A DNA stretch of 64,000 nucleotides from Microbispora rosea subsp. aerata (lineage in GTDB: Bacteria > Actinomycetota > Actinomycetes > Streptosporangiales > Streptosporangiaceae), in assembly GCF_014647835.1 (NCBI RefSeq), contig NZ_BMPY01000021.1, positions 1 to 64,000 of the forward strand. Direction: 5' to 3'. Shown piece after piece: positions 56,930 to 64,000 of the stretch. How positions within the stretch are numbered: position 1 is the first letter of the stretch; the number at the start of each line of letters is the position of its first letter. The notes below the pieces were generated by a model. It did not search any database. It was not told the origin of the DNA and saw only the letters and a program-made list of their open reading frames with translations. The translations under genes were made by a program, and so were the position numbers.

Positions 56930-57844
56930 ATGACGCAGCCCACCACGCACTCACTCGCCGCTCTCGCCACCGAACAGAGCGATCCCCGCTACAGCGGAAT
57001 CGACACGCTCCCGACGGAGGAGATCGCGCGGCTGATGAACTCCGCCGACGTCGCCGTCCCCGCCGCGGTGGGCCGGGCCATCCCGGAGATCTCCGCCGCG
57101 ATCGACGCGATCGCCGCGCGGATGGCCGACGGGGGCAGGCTGCTCTACGTGGGCGCCGGAACCTCCGGGCGGCTCGCGGTGCTCGACGCCTCCGAGTGCC
57201 CGCCGACCTTCGGCACCCACCCCGACCTGGTCCAGGGCGTCATCGCGGGCGGCGAGGCCGCGCTGGTGCGCTCGGTCGAGGGCGCGGAGGACGACGCCGA
57301 GGCGGGCGCCGCCGTGATCCGCGACAAGCACGTCGGCCGGCTCGACTCCGTCGTGGGGATCTCCGCCAGCGGGCGCGCCCCGTACGTCGTGGCCGCCGTC
57401 GAGCAGGCCCGGCGGCTCGGCGCGCTGACCGTGGGCCTGGCCTGCAACACCGGCACGCCGCTCGCGCGGGCCGCCGAGCACGCGATCGAGGTCATCGTGG
57501 GGCCCGAGGTGGTCACCGGCTCGACCCGGCTGAAGGCCGGCACGGCCCAGAAGCTGGTCCTCAACATGATCTCCACGATCACGATGATCAAGTCGGGCCG
57601 GACGTACGGGAACTACATGGTCGACGTCGTGGCCAGCAACTCCAAACTGGTCGACCGGGCGGCCCGGATCGTCTCCGACATCACCGGCACGCAGATGCCG
57701 CGGGCCAGGGAGGTCCTGGAGAGCGCCGGGCTGGACGTGAAGACGGCCGTCGTGATGATCGAGCGCGGCGTGGGCGCCGACGACGCCAGGGCGCTGCTCG
57801 CGGCGCACGGCAACCGCCTCGGCCCGGCGCTGCGCGGCGCCTGA
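56930..57844 (+). CDS. murQ: N-acetylmuramic acid 6-phosphate etherase
   Basis: A 304-residue SIS-domain etherase that splits MurNAc-6-phosphate into GlcNAc-6-phosphate and lactate. GAGTSGRLAVLDASECPPTFG (residues 75-95) contains the phosphate-binding loop and Glu89, the expected catalytic acid. KAGTAQKLVLNMIST and RTYGNYMVDV are the other family signatures. The C-terminal helical domain (about 250-304) ends the protein. The ATG follows CCGAGGAACC. Its promoter, if separate, must lie inside namZ, because only 24 bp separate the two starts. It gives the island its strongest functional label. Confidence 0.95.
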   Translation: MTQPTTHSLAALATEQSDPRYSGIDTLPTEEIARLMNSADVAVPAAVGRAIPEISAAIDAIAARMADGGRLLYVGAGTSGRLAVLDASECPPTFGTHPDLVQGVIAGGEAALVRSVEGAEDDAEAGAAVIRDKHVGRLDSVVGISASGRAPYVVAAVEQARRLGALTVGLACNTGTPLARAAEHAIEVIVGPEVVTGSTRLKAGTAQKLVLNMISTITMIKSGRTYGNYMVDVVASNSKLVDRAARIVSDITGTQMPRAREVLESAGLDVKTAVVMIERGVGADDARALLAAHGNRLGPALRGA

Positions 57845-57849
57845 TCCCC

Positions 57850-58875
57850 GTGCTCGACGCCATCCTGCGCCAGGCCGTGCCCGAGGTCGCCTCGGCCGCG
57901 GTCGCCGCGGTCGCCGTGGACGGGCGCACGGTCGCCACGGCCGCCGTGGGCGAGGCCGTGCGGTACGCCGGCCCGTCCGGGGGCCTGTTGCCCGAGCGGC
58001 CGCCCGTGGCCATGGACGCGCTGTTCGACATCGCCTCCGTGACCAAGCTGTTCACGGCCGTGGTGCTGGTCTCGCTGGCCCAGGACGGCGCGCTCGACCT
58101 CGACGAGCCGGTGGCCGCCCGGCTGCCCCGGTTCTACGGGCACCGCCCCGAGATCACCGTACGGCACCTGCTGACGCATTCGGCGGGCCTGCCCGCGAGC
58201 CGCCGCGTGGAGAAGGAGCCGCAGGAGGCCCGCTGGGACCTGGTCCTGTCCACCCCGGCGCAGGGGCCGCCGGGAACGCATCTGTACTCCGACGTCGGCA
58301 TGATCACGGCCGGGCGGGTGGCGGAGGTCGCCGGCGGCGCACCGCTGGACGCGCTCGTGCGCGAGCGGGTCACCGGGCCGCTCGGGCTCGACACCACGAC
58401 GTACGGCCCGGTCGAGGCGGGCCGCGCCGTCGCCACCGAGTTCAAGCGCGGCGCCTGCGTGCGGGGGGAGGTGCACGACGAGACGGCCCACGCGCTGGGC
58501 GGCGTCGCCGGGCACGCCGGGCTGTTCTCCACCGCCGCCGACCTCGTGCGGTTCGGCGAGGCGCTGCGCACCGGCGGCGGCCCGATCCTGTCCGCCGCCT
58601 GGACCGCCGAGATGCTGCGCGACCAGGGCGTGCCGGGCGCGGCGTTCCGGCAGGGGCTCGGCGTGCGCATCGGCGACCCGGCCATCGTGGGGCCGCTGGC
58701 GGGCGCGTTCGGCCACTCGGGCTTCACCGGCACCTCGCTGGTCGTCGATCCCGCCCGCCGGCTGACCGTCGTGCTGCTCACCAACAACGTGCACCCGTTG
58801 CGGGGGCGGCCCGGCATCCGCGAGCTGCGGCACGCCGTCGCCGCCGAGGCCCTGCGCCTGGCCGAAGGCCGCTGA
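57850..58875 (+). CDS. Serine hydrolase of the beta-lactamase family (AmiE-like)
   Basis: A 341-residue class C beta-lactamase-fold hydrolase. The SxxK motif is SVTK (Ser63-Lys66), the Tyr motif is YSDVG (about 145-149), and the third box lies around GHSGFTGTS, as in the AmpC/esterase group. No signal peptide is present. In Bacillus subtilis the muropeptide operon has a protein of this same fold, AmiE (YbbE), which cuts MurNAc from L-Ala; this gene occupies the matching place beside murQ. A cytoplasmic MurNAc-L-alanine amidase role is therefore the leading inference. The GTG start lies 5 bp past the murQ stop. Confidence 0.82.
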   Translation: MLDAILRQAVPEVASAAVAAVAVDGRTVATAAVGEAVRYAGPSGGLLPERPPVAMDALFDIASVTKLFTAVVLVSLAQDGALDLDEPVAARLPRFYGHRPEITVRHLLTHSAGLPASRRVEKEPQEARWDLVLSTPAQGPPGTHLYSDVGMITAGRVAEVAGGAPLDALVRERVTGPLGLDTTTYGPVEAGRAVATEFKRGACVRGEVHDETAHALGGVAGHAGLFSTAADLVRFGEALRTGGGPILSAAWTAEMLRDQGVPGAAFRQGLGVRIGDPAIVGPLAGAFGHSGFTGTSLVVDPARRLTVVLLTNNVHPLRGRPGIRELRHAVAAEALRLAEGR

Positions 58876-58988
58876 AACCATTCCGGAACCACTCCTGAAT
58901 CGCTCCGTGCGGCGCCGGCCCGGCCGTGGCCGCAGGCGGGCGGGTGCGGACGGCGCGCGATGTCCCGCCGTCACATGCGCGCGCCGGG

Positions 58989-59047
58989 CGCTCCGTGACG
59001 GAGACCGTCCGTCAGCCGGACGCTCCATGACGGAGACCGTCCATGAG
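58989..59047. repeat. 32-bp tandem duplication at the TetR stop
   Basis: Positions 58989-59015 and 59021-59047 match at 25 of 27 bases, giving a period of 32 bp. The right copy encodes the last residues of the TetR protein and the left copy lies just past its stop at 59012. Confidence 0.65.
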
Positions 59048-59602
59048 CAGGTCGAGCAGGCGCCCGGCCTGCTCGCGCCGCTCCGGCTCGCCCGCGGCGA
59101 GGCAGATGCCGTTCATGCCGGTGAGCACGTCCTCGGCCGTCACGTCCCGCCGCAGCGTCCCGGCCGCGACGCCCGCGTCGAGCAGCGTGCCGATCGCGCC
59201 GAGCAGCCGGTCGCGGCTGTGCGCGTACGGGTTCGCGCCGGAGGCGATCACGGTGCGCAGCGCGTCGGCCATGCCGCGCTTGGTCGCCAGGTAGTCGGCG
59301 AAGCGGTCCATCCAGGTGCGCATCGCCACGTCGGGCGGCATCGTGCCGGCCAGCTCGCCGGCCGCGTCGCACAGCTTCGCCAGCTCGTTGCGGTAGGCCG
59401 CCTCGATCAGCGCCTCCCTGGTGGGGAAGTGGCGGTAGAGCGTGCCGATGCCGACGCCCGCCTCCTTCGCGATCGCGTCGAGCGTGACGTCCGGCCCCTC
59501 CTGGGAGAACGCCCGCGCCGCGACCTCCAGCAACCGTTCGCGGTTGCGGCGGGCGTCGGCGCGCAACGGCTTGGCTCCGGATGGTCGGGCGGGGGTGGAC
59601 AC
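59012..59602 (-). CDS. TetR-family transcriptional regulator
   Basis: A 196-residue TetR regulator. The helix-turn-helix region is RERLLEVAARAFSQEGPDVTLDAIAKEAGVGIGTLYRHFPTREALIEA (residues 21-68), the SACE_7040/TetR_C-type layout. The ligand domain follows (70-196), with ALRTVIASGANPYAHSRDRLLGAI. The GTG start has GGAGGAG four bases upstream. It is divergent from the SDR gene, and two near-identical 20-bp palindromes lie between them. It very likely represses the SDR gene and itself; the inducer is unknown. Confidence 0.9.
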   Translation of the reverse strand: MSTPARPSGAKPLRADARRNRERLLEVAARAFSQEGPDVTLDAIAKEAGVGIGTLYRHFPTREALIEAAYRNELAKLCDAAGELAGTMPPDVAMRTWMDRFADYLATKRGMADALRTVIASGANPYAHSRDRLLGAIGTLLDAGVAAGTLRRDVTAEDVLTGMNGICLAAGEPERREQAGRLLDLLMDGLRHGASG

Positions 59603-59628
59603 GGCTCCTCCACACGGGCGGTGTTGCT

Positions 59629-59648
59629 AACCGGAGGATTCTCCGGTT
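59629..59648. promoter_or_regulatory. TetR operator 1
   Basis: AACCGGAGGATTCTCCGGTT is a 20-bp palindrome with 8-bp perfect arms. It fills the spacer of a plausible SDR promoter (TTGCTA at 59624-59629, TAGAGT at 59648-59653, 18-bp spacer), so bound repressor would block RNA polymerase. Confidence 0.78.
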
Positions 59649-59661
59649 AGAGTCGTAGGCG

Positions 59662-59681
59662 TTCCGGAGGATCCTCCGGTT
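59662..59681. promoter_or_regulatory. TetR operator 2
   Basis: TTCCGGAGGATCCTCCGGTT repeats operator 1 with three substitutions. Its core CCGGAGGATCCTCCGG is a perfect 16-bp palindrome. Centre-to-centre distance is 33 bp, about three helical turns, so two repressor dimers could bind the same face. Confidence 0.78.
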
Positions 59682-59738
59682 TTCCTGATTGTAGCGGCCG
59701 GGCCCGGCAGGGGACGCCTGCCGCCGTACGGGACGGGG

Positions 59739-60689
59739 ATGAACATGAACCAAGCCACCCGCATCACCACGCCGTTCACCGGGCAGTCCACCGCGGCCGA
59801 GGTCCTGAAGGGCGTCGACCTGCGCGGGCGGCGGGCGATCGTGACCGGCGGCGCGTCCGGCATCGGCGTCGAGACCGCCCGGGCGCTGGCCGCGGCGGGC
59901 GCGGAGGTGACGATCGCGGTCCGCGACCTCGACGCCGGCAAGCGGACCGCCGAGGACATCGCGGCCACCACCGGGGGCGCGGCCGTCCGCGTCGCACCGC
60001 TGGACCTCGCCGACCGGGCCTCCGTCGCGGCGTTCGCCGCCGCCTGGGAGGGGCCGCTGCACATCCTGGTCAACAACGCGGGAGTGATGGCGTGCCCGGA
60101 AACCCGGACGCCGGAGGGCTGGGAGCTGCAGTTCGCCACCAACCACCTCGGTCACTTCGCGCTCGCCCTGGGCCTGCGCCCGGCGCTCGCGGCGGCCGGC
60201 GGCGCCCGCGTCGTGTCGGTCAGCTCCAGCGCCCACCTGCGCTCGCCGGTCGTCTTCGACGACATCCACTTCAACGAGCGCCCGTACGACCCGTGGCTGG
60301 CGTACGGGCAGTCGAAGACGGCCAACGTGCTGTTCGCGGTCGAGGCCGCCAGGCGGTGGGCGGATGACGGCATCGCGGTCAACGCGCTCATGCCGGGCGG
60401 CATCCCCACCCGCCTGCAGCGGCACCTGGAGCCGGACTACATCGAGCGCCGCCGCGCGCTGGGCAGCTCGACCGGCGTGACGTGGAAGAACGCCGAGCAG
60501 GGCGCGGCCACCTCCGTGCTGCTGGCCGCGTCGCCGCTGGTCGAGGGCGTCAGCGGGCGCTACTTCGAGGACAACCAGGAGGCGGAGGTCGCCGAGCCGG
60601 GCACGGGCCGGGGCGTCGCGGCGTACGCGCTCGACCCGGAGGCGGCCACCCTCCTGTGGCAGGTATCGGCGGACCTGCTCGACCTGTGA
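59739..60689 (+). CDS. Short-chain dehydrogenase/reductase
   Basis: A 316-residue SDR oxidoreductase. The NAD(P) loop is TGGASGIG (about residues 40-47), NNAG at about 111-114, the catalytic Ser in SVSSSAH and the Tyr-Lys pair in YGQSK. The length and the WYxxxxxxxK-like spacing resemble the retinol-dehydrogenase/WW-oxidoreductase-like group. It probably reduces or oxidises a small lipophilic carbonyl or alcohol. It is controlled by the divergent TetR gene through two operators. A strong terminator follows. Confidence 0.9.
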   Translation: MNMNQATRITTPFTGQSTAAEVLKGVDLRGRRAIVTGGASGIGVETARALAAAGAEVTIAVRDLDAGKRTAEDIAATTGGAAVRVAPLDLADRASVAAFAAAWEGPLHILVNNAGVMACPETRTPEGWELQFATNHLGHFALALGLRPALAAAGGARVVSVSSSAHLRSPVVFDDIHFNERPYDPWLAYGQSKTANVLFAVEAARRWADDGIAVNALMPGGIPTRLQRHLEPDYIERRRALGSSTGVTWKNAEQGAATSVLLAASPLVEGVSGRYFEDNQEAEVAEPGTGRGVAAYALDPEAATLLWQVSADLLDL

Positions 60690-60723
60690 CGGTCTGAGCC
60701 GGCGGCGCAGGCCGCCCGCGCCG

Positions 60724-60750
60724 AGGCCCGGCCTTCCCGGCCGGGCCTTT
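60724..60750 (+). terminator. Hairpin terminator after the SDR gene
   Basis: AGGCCCGGCC (60724-60733) pairs perfectly with GGCCGGGCCT (60739-60748), with a 5-nt loop and TTT following. Confidence 0.8.
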
Positions 60751-60774
60751 CCCATGTCCGGCGACAACCCCTTG

Positions 60775-60808
60775 CTGGCCGATCGGTCAAAGCCTGGCCG
60801 ATCGGTCA
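60775..60808. promoter_or_regulatory. Duplicated CTGGCCGATCGGTCA palindromes
   Basis: CTGGCCGATCGGTCA occurs twice (60775-60789 and 60794-60808), 19 bp apart. Each copy is close to the palindrome TGRCCGATCGGYCA, a shape typical of TetR-family operators. The pair lies upstream of the MMPL fragment. Confidence 0.6.
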
Positions 60809-60844
60809 GCTAGCGTTGTCCGCCTGTCGTACGCCGGGGCGCGC

Positions 60845-61243
60845 GTGCCGCCCCGCGAGCAGCGAACCGGTCACCGTACGGGCGCGGGCGCGGAGGGCTT
60901 CGGCCACACCCCGCGCCAGGCCACGATCAACGGCATGGGGCACAACGCGCGGGTTGTCACCGCCGCGGCGCTGATCATGACGGCAGTGTTCGGCGGCTTC
61001 GTGTTCATGGACGACTCGATCATCAAGTCGATGGGCTTCGCGCCGGCCGTCGGCGTGCTCGTCGACGCCTTCGGCGTCCGCATGACCCTCGTCCCCGCCG
61101 TGATGTCCATGCTCGGCCGCGCCGCCTGGTGGCTGCCCCGCGCCCTGGACCGGGCGCTGCCCGACCTCGACGTCGAGGGCGAACGCCTGCGCCACCACCT
61201 CACCGGCCGCGCCGCCGCCCCCGAGCACGCCGGGGTGGCGTAG
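60845..61243 (+). pseudogene. C-terminal fragment of an MMPL/RND-family transporter
   Basis: The reading frame from about 60935 encodes GHNARVVTAAALIMTAVFGGFVFMDDSIIKSMGFAPAVGVLVDAFGVRMTLVPAVMSMLGRAAWWLPRALDRALPDLDVEG, split here only in function: it matches the last two or three membrane helices of MMPL transporters, which are normally 700 or more residues long. Everything before these roughly 100 residues is missing, and the sequence between the upstream palindromes and the fragment (60811-60930) is not protein-like until EGFGHTPRQ. The best reading is a large internal deletion that removed most of the gene. A small membrane peptide could still be made. Confidence 0.75.
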
Positions 61244-61345
61244 CGGACGCCGGGGCCGGAGGTCCCGTCCCGGCGGGACCTTCGGCGCTCGCACACCTCG
61301 GAGCGGGAACGCTGTGATGGAGGGACCGGCCGAGGGGAGGGCGTC

Positions 61346-62209
61346 ATGATCCTCGTGGGTGTCGACGGCTCGCACGCGGGCATGGAGGCCGCCCGCTGGG
61401 CGGCCCGGGAGGCCGATCTGCGCGGCGTCCCCCTGCGCATCGCCAACGCCATCCCCGCCTGGGCGTGCTCGGCGGTCCCGCAGGGCCGGTTCACGCGCGT
61501 CGCCGCGTGGATGCGCGACGGCGCCGCCGCCGTGCTCGGCACCGCCATGGAGCGCGTCCACGCCGTGGCCCCCGGCGTGCAGGCCGACACCGCGATCCTC
61601 GCCGGCGACCCCCGCCCGGCCCTCATCGAGGCCGCCGCGGACGCCGAGCTCCTGGTGATCGGCAACCACGGGCTCGGCGGCTTCCGCGGCCTGCTGCTCG
61701 GCTCGGTCGCGTACGGCGTGGCGGGCCAGGCCCCGTGCGACGTGGCCGTCGTGCGGGAGGTGCCCGCGGCTCCGCGCCCGGAGATCGTCGCGGGCATCGA
61801 CGGATCCCCCGCCGGGGCGAGGGTGCTGGACTTCGCCTTCGCCGAGGCGGCGCTGCGCGGGATCGGCCTGCGGGTGGTGCACGCCTACAGCCCGCTCCAG
61901 GCCGGCGGGGGCTTCGCGCCGGTCCCCGACGACTTCGACGACGAGGAGACCGAGGTGCGGATGGTCAGGGAGGCCCTCGCCGGGCGCCGCGGGCTCTATC
62001 CCGACGTCAAGGTCGTCGAGGAGGTCGTCCGGGGCCATCCGGCGGAGGTGCTGCGGCACGCGTCGGCGGGCGCCGAGCTGCTCGTCGTGGGCTCCCGCGG
62101 CCACGGCGAGTTCACCGGCCTGCTCCTCGGCTCGGTGTGCCAGGCCATGCTCCACTACGCCAAGTGCCCCATGGTCGTGGTCCGCACGTCGCGCCGGCCG
62201 GCCGGGTAG
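61346..62209 (+). CDS. Universal stress protein, tandem UspA domains
   Basis: A 287-residue protein with two Usp domains. Domain 1 (residues 1-140) starts ILVGVDGSHAG and ends with the ATP loop GNHGLGGFRGLLLGSVAYG. Domain 2 (145-287) starts IVAGIDGSPAG and ends GSRGHGEFTGLLLGSVCQA. Both G-x2-G-x9-G-S-type ATP-binding motifs are intact. Such proteins are linked to dormancy, hypoxia and redox stress in actinobacteria. GAGGGGAGGGCG precedes the ATG. It is convergent with rbpA across a strong hairpin. Confidence 0.92.
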   Translation: MILVGVDGSHAGMEAARWAAREADLRGVPLRIANAIPAWACSAVPQGRFTRVAAWMRDGAAAVLGTAMERVHAVAPGVQADTAILAGDPRPALIEAAADAELLVIGNHGLGGFRGLLLGSVAYGVAGQAPCDVAVVREVPAAPRPEIVAGIDGSPAGARVLDFAFAEAALRGIGLRVVHAYSPLQAGGGFAPVPDDFDDEETEVRMVREALAGRRGLYPDVKVVEEVVRGHPAEVLRHASAGAELLVVGSRGHGEFTGLLLGSVCQAMLHYAKCPMVVVRTSRRPAG

Positions 62210-62230
62210 GCGGGCGTGCCGGACATGCGA

Positions 62231-62272
62231 ACGCCCCCGGCGGGCCCGGGTGGACCGGGCCGCCGGGGGCGT
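62231..62272. terminator. Bidirectional terminator between usp and rbpA
   Basis: ACGCCCCCGGCGG-GCCCGG on the left pairs with CCGGGC-CGCCGGGGGCGT on the right apart from one bulged base, giving a very stable hairpin between two convergent genes. Confidence 0.8.
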
Positions 62273-62281
62273 CGCGGCGTC

Positions 62282-62626
62282 CTACGCGCTCTTGCGCCGC
62301 TGCTCCCGCAAAATGGCGAGGCGCTCGGCCAGCACCTCTTCGAGGTCCTCGATCGAGCGGCGCTCCAGCAGCATGTCCCAGTGGGTCCGCGGGGGCTTCA
62401 CCTTCTTCTGCTGGGGCTGCTCCGCGTCCACCCGCAACGCCGGGCTGCCGCAGTGCCGGCACTCCCAAGTCGTGGGGATCTCGGCCTCGGCGGCAAGCGG
62501 GACGGTGGTGAGATGGCCCTTCGGGCACGTGTAGGACACCTCCTGGCGCGGGGCCAGATCGGTGTTGCGGTCGTTCTCGTAGCTGGTCGCGCCGAGCCGG
62601 GTACCGCGAAGTGCACGCTCGCCCAT
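62282..62626 (-). CDS. rbpA: RNA polymerase-binding protein RbpA
   Basis: A 114-residue RbpA, the essential actinobacterial factor that binds RNA polymerase and the housekeeping sigma factor and helps open promoters. The N-terminal tail MGERALRGTRLGATSYENDRN is followed by the zinc-fold core with YTCPKGH and WECRHCGSPAL (four zinc ligands C/H/C/C), the basic linker KKVKPPRTHWDMLLERRS, and the sigma-interacting helix IEDLEEVLAERL. A strong CAGGAGG ribosome site precedes the ATG. A consensus SigR-type promoter lies upstream, matching known thiol-stress control of rbpA in Streptomyces. Confidence 0.97.
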   Translation of the reverse strand: MGERALRGTRLGATSYENDRNTDLAPRQEVSYTCPKGHLTTVPLAAEAEIPTTWECRHCGSPALRVDAEQPQQKKVKPPRTHWDMLLERRSIEDLEEVLAERLAILREQRRKSA

Positions 62627-62681
62627 GTCTTCAAGCCTCCTGAGGTCCCCGCCTTCGAGGGGGTTCGTTCGCCACCGCGTA

Positions 62682-62709
62682 CAACGCCTGATACCGTGTG
62701 TGGATTCCC
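62682..62709 (-). promoter_or_regulatory. SigR-type promoter of rbpA
   Basis: On the minus strand, GGGAAT (62709-62704) is followed after exactly 18 bp by GTTG (62685-62682), the published consensus of the thiol-oxidative-stress sigma factor SigR (GGGAAT-N18-GTT). It lies 56 bp upstream of the rbpA ATG. Confidence 0.85.
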
Positions 62710-62752
62710 AGTGGAGACCTGATCCAATCGCGCTTTTTCCGTCCCTCTGGTC

Positions 62753-64000
62753 TCAGATATGCGCGGGCACCTCGTTCCCCGCCTCACGGATGGCACGCGG
62801 CAGGTTGACAACGGCGAGAAGCACGAACCCGAGGACGAAGAACACGATCAGCGACACGATCGCGGACCGGTAGCTGTCGGTGGCCTGCAACGCCAGCGTG
62901 AGCACCAGCGAGCCGAGGAACGCCGAGCCCTTGTCGCTGATCTGGTAGAGGCTGAAATACTCCGCCTCCCGGCCCGGCGGGATCACCAGGGAGTACAGCG
63001 AGCGCGACAGCGCCTGCGTGCCGCCCATGACGATCGCGATGGCGAAGGCGATCGCGTAGAACTGGATCGCCGCGCCCTTCTGCAGGAAGTAGGCCACCAC
63101 CACCACGGCCGTCCACACGACCAGGCTGGCCAGGACCGTGCGCTTGGTCCCGATCCTGGCGGCGAGCCGCCCGAGCCCCAGCGCGCCGCCGACGGCGATG
63201 AACTGCACCATGAGGATCGCCCCGATCTGGTGCGTCTGGCTGAGCTCCAGCTCCTGGTCGGCGTACGTCGCGGAGAACCCGATGATCGTCTGCACGCCGT
63301 CGTTGTAGACCAGGTACGCCGCGAGGAACAGCAGCGTGCGGGGGTAGCGCCGCAGGTCGGCGATCGTGCGGCCGAGCTGGCGGATGCTGCCCGTCACGAC
63401 CTTGGCCGCGGTCGTCTCGTGGACCGCCACGCGCCGGTTGCGCAGGCGCAGCATCGGGATGAGCGTGAACGCGCCCCACCACAGGCCCGCCGAGGCCAGG
63501 CTGATCCGCACCGCCAGGCCCTCCTCGACCGCGCCGGACAGGTAGACGACCAGGTTGAGCGCGAGCAGCAGGCCGCCGCCGAGATAGCCGAAGCCCCACC
63601 CCCTGCTGGAGATCGCGTCGCGTTCCTCCGCGCCGGAGATCTGCGGCAGGAAGGAGTCGTAGACCACGATCGACGCGCCGAACGTCACGTTGGCGATCAG
63701 GAACAGCGCCCCGCCGAGCAGGTAGGCGTCACCGGACACGAAGTAGAAGCCGAGCGTGGCCGTCGCGCCGGCGTAGGCGAGGAACCCCAGGATCTGCTTC
63801 TTGCGGCCGATGTGGTCGGCCAGCGCGCCGATGATCGGCATGGTGACGATCTGCAGCAGCACCGAGATCGTCACCAGGGTGGTGAAGTACGCCTTCGGCC
63901 GCAGGTCCAGGCCGAGGAACGACACGAAGCCGCCCTCGCCGCCCGCCGCCGTCGTGGCGACCGAGGTCAGGTACGGCCCGAGGAAGACGGTCAGGACGGT
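62753..64000 (-). CDS. UMF1-type MFS transporter (partial, cut by the window edge)
   Basis: At least 416 codons, with the N-terminus beyond the right edge. The visible start of the frame reads TVLTVFLGPYLTSVA, typical of the second helix of the UMF1/Atg22-like MFS family. About eleven membrane segments follow, with the MFS loop ALADHIGRKKQILGF after helix 2-3 and GYLGGGLLLALNLVV, VYNDGVQTIIGFSATYA and GGTQALSRSLYSLVIPP as family signatures. It is probably an exporter or efflux pump; relatives in yeast export amino acids from the vacuole. The substrate is unknown. Its stop lies about 45 bp upstream of the rbpA promoter. Confidence 0.88.
   Translation of the reverse strand, partial: TVLTVFLGPYLTSVATTAAGGEGGFVSFLGLDLRPKAYFTTLVTISVLLQIVTMPIIGALADHIGRKKQILGFLAYAGATATLGFYFVSGDAYLLGGALFLIANVTFGASIVVYDSFLPQISGAEERDAISSRGWGFGYLGGGLLLALNLVVYLSGAVEEGLAVRISLASAGLWWGAFTLIPMLRLRNRRVAVHETTAAKVVTGSIRQLGRTIADLRRYPRTLLFLAAYLVYNDGVQTIIGFSATYADQELELSQTHQIGAILMVQFIAVGGALGLGRLAARIGTKRTVLASLVVWTAVVVVAYFLQKGAAIQFYAIAFAIAIVMGGTQALSRSLYSLVIPPGREAEYFSLYQISDKGSAFLGSLVLTLALQATDSYRSAIVSLIVFFVLGFVLLAVVNLPRAIREAGNEVPAHI

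Overview
The window is 64 kb of very GC-rich DNA with actinomycete gene style: strong third-position GC, frequent GTG starts, ATGA/GTGA stop-start overlaps, an RbpA gene, a 13E12-type DUF222/HNH gene, a Tat-exported DyP peroxidase and secreted CBM-bearing polysaccharidases. A soil actinomycete, probably of the Streptosporangiales type, fits best. The genus is inference. I saw no rRNA, tRNA, CRISPR array, prophage or intact insertion sequence.

Layout. 0-6.4 kb: a small Mrr-N-like winged-helix protein, a patatin-like hydrolase, a DUF4916/NUDIX-like protein, a secreted alkaline phosphatase, and a HAD / sulfotransferase / glycosyltransferase operon. 6.4-10.1 kb: a divergent pair of secreted plant-polysaccharide enzymes (GH10-CBM2 xylanase and CE1-type esterase-CBM13) around a long regulatory gap. 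10.1-17.1 kb: a BON-methyltransferase fusion, then a glycerol locus with an IclR regulator and two glycerol kinases on divergent arms plus glpD. 17.5-24.4 kb: HAD and ROK regulator genes, then a polar amino-acid ABC transporter joined to an asparaginase and cutC. 24.4-27 kb: an alpha/beta hydrolase and a DEAD-box RNA helicase. 27-33.1 kb: a xylo-oligosaccharide-type unit (LacI regulator, ABC transporter, intracellular GH39) with two matching operators and a clear promoter. 33.1-44.8 kb: copper-handling genes (CopD-CtaG fusion, YcnI, PCuAC chaperone, DyP peroxidase, two paralogous membrane proteins) interrupted by a repeat-rich, frame-split DUF222/HNH gene.

45.8-58.9 kb is the most striking part: a cell-wall (muropeptide) salvage island. 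It holds a BadF-type amino-sugar kinase, NagZ, a five-gene dipeptide-type ABC importer, a double-GNAT protein, NamZ (DUF1343, inverted), MurQ etherase and a serine hydrolase resembling AmiE. Together these could import peptidoglycan fragments, trim them inside the cell to free GlcNAc and MurNAc, phosphorylate them and make GlcNAc-6-phosphate. The parts are known families. Their assembly with a dedicated ABC importer, and a repeated candidate operator in front of it, is the best candidate here for an under-described system.

59-64 kb: a TetR/SDR pair with two near-identical operators, a decayed MMPL transporter fragment behind repeated palindromes, a tandem universal stress protein, rbpA behind a consensus SigR-type promoter, and a UMF1-type MFS transporter cut by the window edge.

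Degenerate tandem repeats lie at about 35.2-35.5, 45.0-45.5 and 46.9-47.25 kb, and inside the HNH gene. Product names rest on motif recognition by eye; no searches were run.
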